DNA of 64,000 nt from Planctomycetales bacterium (GTDB taxonomy: Bacteria; Planctomycetota; Planctomycetia; Isosphaerales; Isosphaeraceae), in NCBI GenBank assembly GCA_027452145.1, contig DAIDHB010000131.1, positions 1 through 64,000 of the forward strand, read 5' to 3'. This document shows, in pieces, positions 1-10,338 of this stretch. The notes beneath the pieces were generated by a model. The model saw nothing but the letters and a program-made list of their open reading frames with translations, did not search any database and had not been told where the DNA came from. Within the stretch, counting starts at the first letter, position 1, and each line of letters starts with the position of its first letter. Position numbers and translations under genes: made by a program.

Positions 1-235
1 CCCGTCAGGGGGCGATCGGACGTAGCCGGGGGGCGTCAGCCCCCCGGGCTCGGACCGCGGCGACACACACCAAATCCTCTCGACAGACCCTCCCGGCCGC
101 GACCCCGCCACGCGGGGTCGCGGCCGGGAGGGTAACACGATAGCGGGGAGATCAGGGTTCGCCTGACGGTCCGGGGGGCTGACGCCCCCCGGCTACGTCC
201 TGATGCCCACTTCGTGGGCTTCCGGCACCGACTCG
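1..235. repeat. Nested GC-rich palindromic repeat, copy A
   Basis: The outer arms at 21-47 and 171-197 are perfect 27-bp inverted repeats (CGTAGCCGGGGGGCGTCAG...). A second perfect hairpin of about 20 bp lies inside at 88-107/113-132. A short GCCCACTTCGTGGGC palindrome follows at the right edge. Nearly the same sequence recurs in the same orientation at 5104-5330, and a decayed piece occurs near 23.04-23.13 kb. It has no coding capacity and looks like a small non-autonomous palindromic element. The left end may lie outside the window. Confidence 0.8.
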
Positions 236-260
236 AACCTCCATCTCTCGCCCGTGCGCC

Positions 261-1106
261 ATGCAACCGCAATGCGCTCTAGCGGCCGAAATCGTCGTCG
301 AGCCGGCGTGCGGGAGCAATCTCAGCCCGGTCGCCCTGTTCCTGGAGACTCGACGGGGCGGCCGGGCCGCGTACGTCCATGACCGGGACTACCGGGCGCG
401 GCATGTTGCGGAAGCGTCCTATACCGACGGCAAGCGCGGTTTCTTCTGGCGCCGGCACTGCATCGAGAACTACCTCCTGCCCCCGTCGATCATCGTCCGG
501 GCTTTCCAGGATCTTCGCGTACGCCTCGAGCAGCAGGCCCGCGTGCCCGCCTGGTTTGCCGCTCTCCCGACCACTCGGGAAGAAATCGCCGCGGCCCTCA
601 CCGAGTGTGCCCGGGAGCGTGCGGCCGAGGAAGCCTGCCGCCGGGCCAATCACGAACTCTGGGCGGGACTGCCTCCCGAGGTCGGCCACGTCCAGAAACG
701 TTCCTTCACAGCGCCCGGGGCCAGGGGGCCAGACGACTGGCGTGAGGCGTTGTGCCAGGAGGCCGAGCGGGTCTCTGATGCGGCGGCCCTCACCGCCGGA
801 TGCACTCACTTTCATCGCGAAAACGTCCGCACGCTGTTCGATACGGCATATGCCCAGACCTCCGCGGAGGGCTACCTGGCAGCCCTGGAATTCCTGATCG
901 ATTTTCACGGCAAGGACTTACTGGGCGCCTTTCACCGATGGCTCGGCTCGCGCGGGGCCCCCCTGTCCAGGAATCGGCTCTGCGAAGCCCTTATCCCCGC
1001 AGCCGCCCGCCACTACGCCGACGATCGCACCACCTACGGCACCGACGACTTCCTCGAACTGGCCAACGGCGTCCGTGCCCTCGCCGGCCTGGCGCCGCTC
1101 GCCTGA
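261..1106 (+). CDS. Truncated TOPRIM-like (OLD/DUF4435-type) nuclease fragment
   Basis: A 281-residue protein. It carries an Asp-x-Asp motif (HDRDY, residues 40-44) followed by RRHCIENYLLPP (65-76). This resembles the second half of TOPRIM domains in OLD-family and DUF4435 ATPase/nucleases, where D-x-D binds metal and an (E/H)xIENYLL segment follows. The N-terminal ATPase and the first catalytic glutamate of such proteins are absent. The reading frame is closed upstream by TGA at 201-203 inside the palindromic repeat, and no ribosome binding site precedes the ATG. It therefore looks like the 3' remnant of a longer gene cut off at the repeat, although an independent short protein is possible. 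The family assignment is inferred from motifs only. Confidence 0.5.
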   Translation: MQPQCALAAEIVVEPACGSNLSPVALFLETRRGGRAAYVHDRDYRARHVAEASYTDGKRGFFWRRHCIENYLLPPSIIVRAFQDLRVRLEQQARVPAWFAALPTTREEIAAALTECARERAAEEACRRANHELWAGLPPEVGHVQKRSFTAPGARGPDDWREALCQEAERVSDAAALTAGCTHFHRENVRTLFDTAYAQTSAEGYLAALEFLIDFHGKDLLGAFHRWLGSRGAPLSRNRLCEALIPAAARHYADDRTTYGTDDFLELANGVRALAGLAPLA

Positions 1107-1372
1107 TCCCCGGCCGATCGCTATCCCCCCCGCGCAACTCCCCCTCGCCTCATCTCTCACGCCTCCGTCACACCCAAACCGCATTCCCGTATGTTTGACA
1201 AGCCAGACATCCACGCTACAATGCATCAACTCGGTCGGTTTGCTCGGCGTGGGCGGGTTGGGCGAGGGGGCGTGGGGAAAAGGGGCGAAGTTGAGTGGAC
1301 TGGGTCGGGGTCGTCGGTCGCATTTAATGAGGCAGGGAAAGGTGGCTTCTTCCCAACTGGAGGATCGGGGTC

Positions 1373-4300
1373 ATGGAGTTCAGGGGCGGACGCACCGGAG
1401 GCGGGAAGCTGAGGGTCATCGGGCGGGAGCCGAAGCGGGCGCGGCGAGCGAGGCGGCTCGGGTTGGGGATGGAGCGGCTGGAAGAGCGGGTGGTTCTCTC
1501 GGCGGTGCAGTGGTCGGGCGCGGACGCCATCACGACGGGGAACACGAACTGGTCCGACGCGAAGAACTGGTCCGGCAATGTGGTGCCGGCGGCCGGTGAC
1601 TCGGTCACGTTCCCGACGGGGCTGACGGGTGCGGCGCTGACGAGCGTCGACGACATGTCGGGATTGAGCCTGGCGGGGCTGACGATCGCCGACCTGAACT
1701 ATACGATCTCGGCCGCGGCGAGCGTCACGCTGACGCTGACCGCGCCGCTGGATGCGTCGTTGACCTCGGGCAGCTCGACGTTCAACGTGCCGGTGGCCTT
1801 CGGCGGGGCGGCGGGCACGATCACCGTCGACAACCAGGGGGCGAGCCTGTCGATGGGGGGCGCGATCACGGGCACCGGCGGTGTGTCCAAGGCGGGCAAC
1901 GGCACGCTCGACCTGACGGGGAGCAGCACCTATTCGGGCGGGACGACGGTGGCCGGCGGCACGCTGCTGGTCGACGGCTCGATCGGCGACGTGACGGTCA
2001 ACTCGGGCGCGACGCTCGGCGGCTCGGGGACCGTGACGTCGATCACGTCGAGCACCGGGACCGTGGCCCCGGGCGATGCGCCGACCGTGACCGGGATCCT
2101 CAAGGACACCGGCGCGTACACCACGGGCTCGGGCGGGAGCTTCAACGTCAACATCAACGGGGTCAACGCCGGCTCCAATTACGACCAGCTCTCGGTGGGG
2201 GGCGCGATCAACCTGACGAATGCGACGCTCAACGTGTCGACCGGGTCGTTCACCCCGGTGCCCGGCGAGCAGTTCACCATCCTGAAGAACACGCCCGGCC
2301 AGCCGATCACGGGCAATTTCACCGGCCTGGCCGAGGGCGCGATGGTGGTCACCAGCGGCAATGACTTCACCATCAGCTACGTCGGCGGCGGCGGCCACGA
2401 CGTGGTGCTGACGGCCATCAGCCCGCCGACCTGGACCTGGACGGGCACGGCGGCCAACGGATCTCCGGCGGATCCGAAGTGGTCGACCCCGAATAACTGG
2501 ACGCCCTCGACCGCGGCGCCGTCGGCCGGGTACTCGCTGACGTTCCCCTCGGGCCGGACCGGCGCGGAGCTCACCAGCACCAACGACATCACCAACACGG
2601 TGTTCAACTCGATCGCGATCCAGCAGGGCGGGTACAACATCACGGGGGCGGGCATCGGCCTGGCGGGGACGATCGACGCGTCGCAGGCCACGGGGAACTC
2701 GACCTTCGGCGTGCCGGTGACGTTCAACCCGGGCGCGGGCCAGGTGATCGTGGACAACTCGGGGGCGACGCTGCTGATGACGGGCGCGGTGGCCGCCCCC
2801 AGCGGGCTGACGAAACAGGGGCAGGGGACCCTGGGGCTGGAGGGGACGAACACCGGGCTGGGCGCCACCATCGACGCCGGCCTTCTGTCGATCGACGGCA
2901 CGGCCGGGAATGTCACGGCCAACACCGGGTCGACCCTGGGCGGCACGGGGACCGTCGCGGGGATCACGACGGTCAGCGCCACGCTCAGCCCGGGCAAGTC
3001 GGCCAACTCCTCGACCGCGATGGGGATCCTCACCGACACGGGCGACGTGGTGCTGAGCTCCACCTCGACCTTCGCCGTGACGCTCAACGGCACCGGGACC
3101 ACGCCCGGGACGGATTTCGACCAGCTCGTCGCCGGGGCCAGCGGCAGCACCGGGATCATCAACCTGGCGAACGCCACGCTGAACCTGACGATCGGCACGT
3201 CGTTCACCTCCGCCGGCGGGCAGCAGTACACGATCATCCACAATACCAGCGGGCAGCCGATCACCGGGACGTTCTCGGGGCTGGCCGAGGGGGGTGTCGT
3301 GACGTCCGGCGGCCACTCGTTCTCCATCAGCTACCAGGGGGGCACCGACAAGCAGGACGTCGTGCTCACCAGCCTGATCTCGACCTCGACGGTGCTCAGC
3401 CCGGTGACGGGCTCGCCGGTCACCGGCCAGCCCATCACGCTGACGGCGACCGTCGCGCCGAGCTCGGGCACCGGCACGCCGACAGGCACGGTCACGTTCG
3501 AGAGCGGCTCGACCACGCTGGGCACCGGCACGCTCAACGGCTCGGGCGTCGCCACGCTCTCCACCACCAAGCTCAACGCCGGGACCAACTCGCTGTCGGC
3601 GGTGTACAACGGCAGCACGACGTATGCCGTCAGCACGTCGGCGGCCGTCTCCGTCGCGGTCGCCCAGGCCTCGACGACGACGACGCTGGTCTCCAGCGCC
3701 AACCCGGGCCTGACCGGCTCGGCCGTGACCTTCACCGCGACGGTCACGCCGGTCAGCCCCGGCACCGGCACGCCGATCGGCAGCGTTACCTTCTTCAACG
3801 GCACGAATCAGCTCGGCACCGCCAACCTGGCCGAGGGCGTCGGCAGCTACACCACCACCAGCCTGCCCACCGGGGCCAGCTCCATCACCGCGGTGTATTC
3901 GGGCGACGCCAACTACAAGACCAGCACCTCCGCGGCCCTGAACCAGACGATCGAGGCCGGCGCCTCGCAGATCACGGTCTCGGCGTCCAATTACAACCCG
4001 TTCGCGCTCCAGCCGATCACGCTCACGGCCATCGTGTCGGCCGGCGCGGGACTCGGCACGCCCACCGGGACCGTGACGTTCTCCACCGCCTCGGGCACCA
4101 AGCTGGGCACCGCGACGATCACCAACGGGACGGCGGCGCTGTCCAACGTCCTCATGCCGATCGGGCCGCAGGCGATCACCGCGGCTTACTCGGGGAGCAG
4201 CAGTTTCCTCGCCGTGGACTCGAAGCCGATCCAGGTCCTCGTCGGCGGCCCGACCGACCTGTTCGTCAACCAGGTCTACATGGACGTCCTGGGCGTCCCG

Positions 4301-4858
4301 GCGGGCATCAGCTCGACGTACTGGATCGCCCTGGTCAACGGCGGATATCCCCCCGGGATCGTCGCCGGCCAGATCCTCCAGAGCCAGCAGGCGCGCATCG
4401 CCGCGGTGAACGGCGTGTATGAGTCGATCCTCGGCCGCGCGGCCACGCCCCGGGAGCTCACCGCCGCGCTGGCCAAAGGCGGGCGCACCACCACGCCGCT
4501 GGATATCCAGGTCTTCGGCTCGAAGGAGTTCTACGTCACCCAGGGTAAGGGCACACCCGACGGCTTCCTCAACGCCCTGGCCCAGGACTGGTTCGGCGCG
4601 CCGTTCCCCGCCGCCACCCACGCCAGGCTCGCCCGAGAGCTCCGGCGCGGCGTGTCGCGGACCCAGATCGCCCGCCAGGTCATCACCAGCCCCAGCGGCG
4701 TCCGGGCCCAGGTCAACACCATCTTCGAAGCCATCCTCCAGCGACCCGCCACCGCCCAGGACCAGTCCCTCTATGACCACTACGTCCGCGAGGGGAACCT
4801 GGTGTCCCTCTACCAGGCGCTGTTTGCGTCGCCGGAGTTCAAGAAGAAGTTTACGTGA
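1373..4858 (+). CDS. Giant LEPR-XLL surface protein with autotransporter-type repeats, Ig-like repeats and DUF4214
   Basis: A 1161-residue exported protein. A basic N-terminus leads into MERLEERVVLSA (about 33-44), the LEPR-XLL-type signal of planctomycete exported proteins. Two homologous blocks follow (about 45-350 and 352-663). Each opens with a W-rich strand (WSGADAITTGNTNW; WTWTGTAANGSPADPKW) and carries GGTLLVDGS...GATLGGSGT-like passenger repeats. Residues about 667-950 hold three Ig-like repeats with the TPTGTVTF signature. The C-terminus (about 960-1158) is a DUF4214 domain (LFVNQVYMDVLG, VYESILGRAAT, IFEAILQRPAT). The start is supported by GGAGG at about 1361. It is probably a cell-surface or extracellular matrix/adhesion protein. 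Long antisense open frames across it are composition artefacts. Confidence 0.85.
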   Translation: MEFRGGRTGGGKLRVIGREPKRARRARRLGLGMERLEERVVLSAVQWSGADAITTGNTNWSDAKNWSGNVVPAAGDSVTFPTGLTGAALTSVDDMSGLSLAGLTIADLNYTISAAASVTLTLTAPLDASLTSGSSTFNVPVAFGGAAGTITVDNQGASLSMGGAITGTGGVSKAGNGTLDLTGSSTYSGGTTVAGGTLLVDGSIGDVTVNSGATLGGSGTVTSITSSTGTVAPGDAPTVTGILKDTGAYTTGSGGSFNVNINGVNAGSNYDQLSVGGAINLTNATLNVSTGSFTPVPGEQFTILKNTPGQPITGNFTGLAEGAMVVTSGNDFTISYVGGGGHDVVLTAISPPTWTWTGTAANGSPADPKWSTPNNWTPSTAAPSAGYSLTFPSGRTGAELTSTNDITNTVFNSIAIQQGGYNITGAGIGLAGTIDASQATGNSTFGVPVTFNPGAGQVIVDNSGATLLMTGAVAAPSGLTKQGQGTLGLEGTNTGLGATIDAGLLSIDGTAGNVTANTGSTLGGTGTVAGITTVSATLSPGKSANSSTAMGILTDTGDVVLSSTSTFAVTLNGTGTTPGTDFDQLVAGASGSTGIINLANATLNLTIGTSFTSAGGQQYTIIHNTSGQPITGTFSGLAEGGVVTSGGHSFSISYQGGTDKQDVVLTSLISTSTVLSPVTGSPVTGQPITLTATVAPSSGTGTPTGTVTFESGSTTLGTGTLNGSGVATLSTTKLNAGTNSLSAVYNGSTTYAVSTSAAVSVAVAQASTTTTLVSSANPGLTGSAVTFTATVTPVSPGTGTPIGSVTFFNGTNQLGTANLAEGVGSYTTTSLPTGASSITAVYSGDANYKTSTSAALNQTIEAGASQITVSASNYNPFALQPITLTAIVSAGAGLGTPTGTVTFSTASGTKLGTATITNGTAALSNVLMPIGPQAITAAYSGSSSFLAVDSKPIQVLVGGPTDLFVNQVYMDVLGVPAGISSTYWIALVNGGYPPGIVAGQILQSQQARIAAVNGVYESILGRAATPRELTAALAKGGRTTTPLDIQVFGSKEFYVTQGKGTPDGFLNALAQDWFGAPFPAATHARLARELRRGVSRTQIARQVITSPSGVRAQVNTIFEAILQRPATAQDQSLYDHYVREGNLVSLYQALFASPEFKKKFT

Positions 4859-5103
4859 TCAGTAGTCAGTGGTCCTCGACGTTGAGAGTCCGCCTATCGC
4901 CGTGCGGTCTCCGGTGAAAAACGATGGGCGGAGCTGATCGGTCTGCCAATCGGCAACCGACCAGTCCGCCCGATTCGTGGAGGAAGCTCAGCCGAGTGAG
5001 GACGGGCGCGCTGGGCAAGATCCTCGTCCGGGCCCGTGGTCGAGCCCCTGCACTGACCCCTGAATACTGGACACTGAGAGGTCTGTCCCGGAAGGGCTCG
5101 GAG

Positions 5104-5330
5104 CCCCCGTCAGGGGGCGATCGGACGTAGCCGGGGGGCGTCAGGCCCCCGGGCTCGGACCTCGGCGCCACACACCAGGTCCTCGCGACGGCCTCCCCCG
5201 GCCGCGACCCCGCCACGCGGGGTCGCGGCCGGGGGAGTGATACGATGGCGGGGAGAAGGGGGGCGCATGGCGGCCCGGGGGGCTCACGCCCCCCGGCTAC
5301 GTCCCGACGCCCACTTCGTGGGCTCCCAGG
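5104..5330. repeat. Nested GC-rich palindromic repeat, copy B
   Basis: A direct repeat of the element at the window start. Outer arms are at 5126-5144 and 5283-5301 (one mismatch). The central hairpin is at 5194-5212/5218-5236 and is a 19-bp perfect stem. The right-edge GCCCACTTCGTGGGC palindrome is also conserved. It follows a CTGTCCCGGAAG motif at about 5086. The two copies bracket the 261-4858 gene pair. The rest of the 4859-5364 gap holds no gene. Confidence 0.8.
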
Positions 5331-5364
5331 ACCCACACTGACCACTGAGGTCGCGAAGCGAGCG

Positions 5365-5925
5365 TCAGGGCTTCGACACCCCGATGATCGCGACGGCCAG
5401 GCGGCCACCGGCGTTGCCGGCGGGCTGCGACTTGAGGTCGTCGGCCTTCTCGTGGACGACCAGGCCGCGGCCGAGGATGCAGTTCGGCCCGTCGAAGCTC
5501 AGCTCGTCGTCCTCGATGTCAATGACGGCCTTGCCGTTCTCATCGGCCTTGACGTTGCCCAGGTCGCCGACGTGCCGCTTGGCGCTCTCGTGCGAGGCGT
5601 GCTTGGCATTGCCCGGGTTGAAGTGGCCGCCGGAGGACATGCCGTCCGGGCTCCACACGCCGAACTGATGGACGTGGAAGCCGTGCTCGCCGGGCGTCAG
5701 GCCGGTGATCTCCCCCTTCACGTGCATGCCCTTGCCGGTCTTCATGAACCAGATCGTCCCCTTGACCTTGCCCTCGCCCGCCTTGGTCGGGATCAACTGG
5801 GCCTCGGCCTTGGTCACCGAGCCGTGCCCGCCGCCGGCCTGGCCCGACGTCGTCCGCATCCCCGCCAGCGTGAAGCACACCGCCAGGCCCACGGCCGGGA
5901 CAGCGATCCACTTGTTCTGCGCCAT
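5365..5925 (-). CDS. sodC: Cu/Zn superoxide dismutase, exported, disulfide-less
   Basis: A 186-residue protein that should dismutate superoxide in the periplasm. The N-terminus has a hydrophobic export segment (WIAVPAVGLAVCFTLAG). Metal ligands typical of the family are visible: HGFHVHQFG (H84, H86), GGHFNP (H101), H109/H112, RHVGDLGN (H118, D121) and LVVHE (H158), plus the active-site Arg in GNAGGRLA. The two cysteines that form the conserved intrasubunit disulfide are replaced: SPDGMSSGGHF has Met where Cys is usual, and RLAVAIIG has Val. Only C149 remains in the mature region. The ATG at 5925 is preferred to the one at 5931 because AAGGAG (5939-5934) is then 8 nt upstream. Confidence 0.9.
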   Translation of the reverse strand: MAQNKWIAVPAVGLAVCFTLAGMRTTSGQAGGGHGSVTKAEAQLIPTKAGEGKVKGTIWFMKTGKGMHVKGEITGLTPGEHGFHVHQFGVWSPDGMSSGGHFNPGNAKHASHESAKRHVGDLGNVKADENGKAVIDIEDDELSFDGPNCILGRGLVVHEKADDLKSQPAGNAGGRLAVAIIGVSKP

Positions 5926-6353
5926 TGTCATGTCTCCTTGGTTGCTCGTTGCCTGCCTGGTGAACGTCGCTCTTCTCTTCTCGGGTCCGAACGCCACGCC
6001 GCGCCGCGCCACGCGCGGGCGAGCCGAGCCTCCCTGGGGGAACGCATCGTCCCCGCCGGGGCCAATCGTCGGCGTGCGTCGTCCGCTCGCTCGTGCCGGT
6101 TGCAACTTAGCCGGACGGGATGCCCGTCTCAAGGGGCTTGTCGGCGTCCCGGTCGCAGGGCACGCAAATCCCGCACCGCCGGCCGGATGAGTGGACAGGC
6201 ACACATCCAGGGTTCAGAATAGTGCGCTGGTACGAAGGGCGGTCAGGCTTTCCTGCCCGACGGGGCCTGAGCATCAGGCCAAAAGCCTGACCCAGGTAAG
6301 ATCCTTTCGCTCCGGTGAATATCGGGGTCCGATTTCTGCGGGGGCGGCGATCG
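5926..6353. other. Divergent intergenic region
   Basis: The gap between sodC (minus) and the wHTH gene (plus). No gene is supported. It contains a decayed GGTCAGGCTTT-type palindrome at 6241-6292 and presumably both promoters, but no convincing -35/-10 pair is visible. Confidence 0.5.
6241..6292. repeat. GGTCAGGC-type palindromic repeat (degenerate)
   Basis: The arm GGTCAGGCTTTCCTGCCCGA at 6241-6260 is partly complementary to TCAGGCCAAAAGCCTGACC at 6274-6292. It belongs to the same family as the perfect palindrome at 7407-7469. Confidence 0.6.
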
Positions 6354-7412
6354 ATGCAGGAGCAGGGGACTGTCGAGGTCGAGGCCGAGGTCCGGGTGCG
6401 CGAGCTGGTGCTGGCTCGGTTGTTGCCGGCCGGCGAGAAGGGGGAATCCTCGGCGAAGGTGCGCAAGGATCTCGAGCCGATGCTGGCCCACCGCTGGACG
6501 GGCCCGGTCCTGGCGGGACGGGTCGACGGCGCGCTCGACGCGTTGACCCGGGCCGGCCTGGTCGTGCGGATCGCCGGCAAGACCCGCAAGGCCGCGCCCC
6601 GGTTCGCCACGACAGCCGACGGCCGGCGCCGGGCACTCGAGGCGCTGGGGGTCGCCGAGCTGCGGCCGAAGACGACCTGGGCGGCGATCCGCAAGACCTA
6701 CCTGCCGGCCGCCGCGCTCGGGCTGCCGGCCTCGGGCGAGTCGGCGTTCAAGGCGATGGGCTCCGACCCGATCGTCCGCGCCGTGCTGCTGAGGCGCCAG
6801 TTCGGCCTGCCGACCGCCGAGGTGCCGAAGCTCGACGACGCCATCGACGCCCTCGCCTGGAAACTGATCGGCTTCGAGGGCGTTTCGCGCAAGTTCGACG
6901 CGAAGGCCGTGAAGGCGGCGCTCCTCAACCGGGAGCTGGGCGACGGCCGCGCCGCCGACTTCAAGAAGGCCGCCGCGCGCCTCGTCGCCCGCAATGCCGG
7001 CGCCCGCCGCGACGACGGCAAGGAGCTGCGCGATGCGATCCTCCGGGCCTGGGTCGGCGTCGCGAACGCGGAAGACGAGGCGGATACCAGCATCGAGGCG
7101 CCGCCGACCCTGCCGGCGCTGGCCCCCGGCGTGCTGGCCGAGCGGGTCAAGGCCGCGGCCCGCGACTGTCCGACCGGGCGCTACGGCGATCACAAGGTGT
7201 TCATCGCGCACGTCTGGGACCACCTGCGAGCCCAGCCCGATTTCTCCGCGATGACACTCGACGACTTCAAGCACGCGCTGGCCGAGGCCAACAACCTCCG
7301 TCTGGTCGACCTGGCGCGCGCCGACCTGGTCCAGGCGATGGACCCCGACGAGGTGAGCCGGTCGGAGGTCCGTTACCTGGGTGCGACGTTTCATTTCATA
7401 CGGATCAAGTAG
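6354..7412 (+). CDS. Winged-helix protein of unknown function, partner of the downstream ATPase
   Basis: About 352 residues. The N-terminal 90 residues (VRVRELVLARLLPAGE...GALDALTRAGLVVRIAG...RFATTADGRRRAL) look like a winged-helix DNA-binding domain. The C-terminal stretch (YGDHKVFIAHVWDHL...MTLDDFKHALAEANNLRLVDL...SEVRYLGATFHFIR) looks like a second winged-helix-like module ending in beta strands. The middle is helical and unrecognised. No catalytic motif is visible. It is followed after 90 bp by a P-loop ATPase gene on the same strand. The ATG at 6354 is chosen over an in-frame GTG at 6315, but the start is uncertain. The TAG stop (7410-7412) lies inside the arm of a perfect palindromic repeat. 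Confidence 0.7.
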   Translation: MQEQGTVEVEAEVRVRELVLARLLPAGEKGESSAKVRKDLEPMLAHRWTGPVLAGRVDGALDALTRAGLVVRIAGKTRKAAPRFATTADGRRRALEALGVAELRPKTTWAAIRKTYLPAAALGLPASGESAFKAMGSDPIVRAVLLRRQFGLPTAEVPKLDDAIDALAWKLIGFEGVSRKFDAKAVKAALLNRELGDGRAADFKKAAARLVARNAGARRDDGKELRDAILRAWVGVANAEDEADTSIEAPPTLPALAPGVLAERVKAAARDCPTGRYGDHKVFIAHVWDHLRAQPDFSAMTLDDFKHALAEANNLRLVDLARADLVQAMDPDEVSRSEVRYLGATFHFIRIK

Positions 7413-7469
7413 GTCAGGCTTTCCAGCCTGACGAGGCTGAAGCGTCAGGCTGGAAAGCCTGACCTACTT
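7407..7469. repeat. Perfect GTAGGTCAGGCTTTCC palindrome
   Basis: Arms of 26 bp at 7407-7432 and 7444-7469 are exactly complementary around an 11-nt loop. The stop codon of the upstream gene is part of the left arm. Related copies lie at 6241, 27813, 36993 and 56217. As RNA it would form a strong hairpin between the two genes of this pair, but there is no U-tract. Confidence 0.9.
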
Positions 7470-7502
7470 CAAATCCCCGAGCCCGCCGCGAGAGGTCCCG
7501 AC

Positions 7503-9530
<2,028 letters not shown>

Positions 9531-9545
9531 TGCGGCCAGCCCGGC

Positions 9546-9716
9546 TCAGCGGGTGTCGAGCCGCGCCACATTGAGCGCCAGGATTCCCAGGGCCCCCACC
9601 AGCAGCACGATCAACAGCGCCGGGAGCAGGTACAGCGCCAGGGTCGCCCGGACGAGCCAGCACCCGAGGCCGCGCCCCGAGGGCGGCGTGCAGGGCTCAC
9701 GTCCCGGTGCATCCAT
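9546..9716 (-). CDS. Small single-pass membrane protein
   Basis: About 56 residues from the ATG at 9716: a short Pro/Gly-rich N-terminus and then one long hydrophobic helix (ATLALYLLPALLIVLLVG...). An AGGAGG sequence lies upstream of this ATG; a longer frame begins at 9821. It is convergent with the ATPase gene. No family is recognised. Confidence 0.45.
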   Translation of the reverse strand: MDAPGREPCTPPSGRGLGCWLVRATLALYLLPALLIVLLVGALGILALNVARLDTR

Positions 9717-9821
9717 CGGGAGGCCCCCCTCCTGCCGACGGACCTGGTCCCGGTATCCGGCTCGGAGCGAAGGAGCGAGACGCATCCACCCGTGGGTGAT
9801 GGACAGGCACAATAAGCTCAT

Positions 9822-10338
9822 GGTGTCACTTTCCTGGTGCCGCGCCCGTGGGGCGGGGACCCGAATTGACGAGCGGCGATCGTGACCGCGGGGGTGGGAG
9901 GCGTCGGCCAGGACGAGCCCGTTGTCCGATCATCGGACGGAGATGGGGACTAATGAGCCCCGTCGTTGTCGATATCAACGCCGCAGCGGCGGGGCGCTCA
10001 TGGCATTCGATCTGTCCGTCACGAACAGATACGTCTTGATCCTACTCGCATGTAACCAGCATGTCAACTGTTCAGCGGGGAATTCCAGCAATGCTGTCAG
10101 GCCGGGGGGATGGGAACGGGGATGGGGCCTTCCCGCGACGGATCGCCCGGGGGGGCTCGTGCACCGGCGGGCGTCTCGCCGGAGTCCCGCCCCATCGACC
10201 CGGCGCCGACAGCCTCGAATCGACCGGGCGGCCCGAGCCACCCGGGCCCGCCCGGCCCGATCGCCGGGGACGTCGGGGAGAGTCCCGGTCGCGGACCGCG
10301 GACCGCCCGGGTCGGTCGGGGCTCGCGCGGGTGCCGGA
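9822..10338. other. Intergenic, no gene seen
   Basis: About 500 bp without a supported gene. It includes a small GTCCGATCATCGGAC palindrome at 9922-9936 and is otherwise unremarkable. Confidence 0.5.

Noticed and set aside
88-132. Central hairpin of the GC palindrome as a rho-independent terminator
   Set aside because: The stem is strong but no U-tract follows on either strand, and it recurs as part of a larger repeat.
215-275. tRNA-like GACTCGAACC string at the edge of the first repeat
   Set aside because: On the minus strand it resembles a T-loop, but no matching T-stem, anticodon stem or acceptor stem could be formed.
1226-4780. Long antisense open frame opposite the autotransporter-repeat protein gene
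   Set aside because: Translation is Arg/Gly/Asp low complexity and comes from third-position GC bias. The plus strand encodes a recognisable exported protein.
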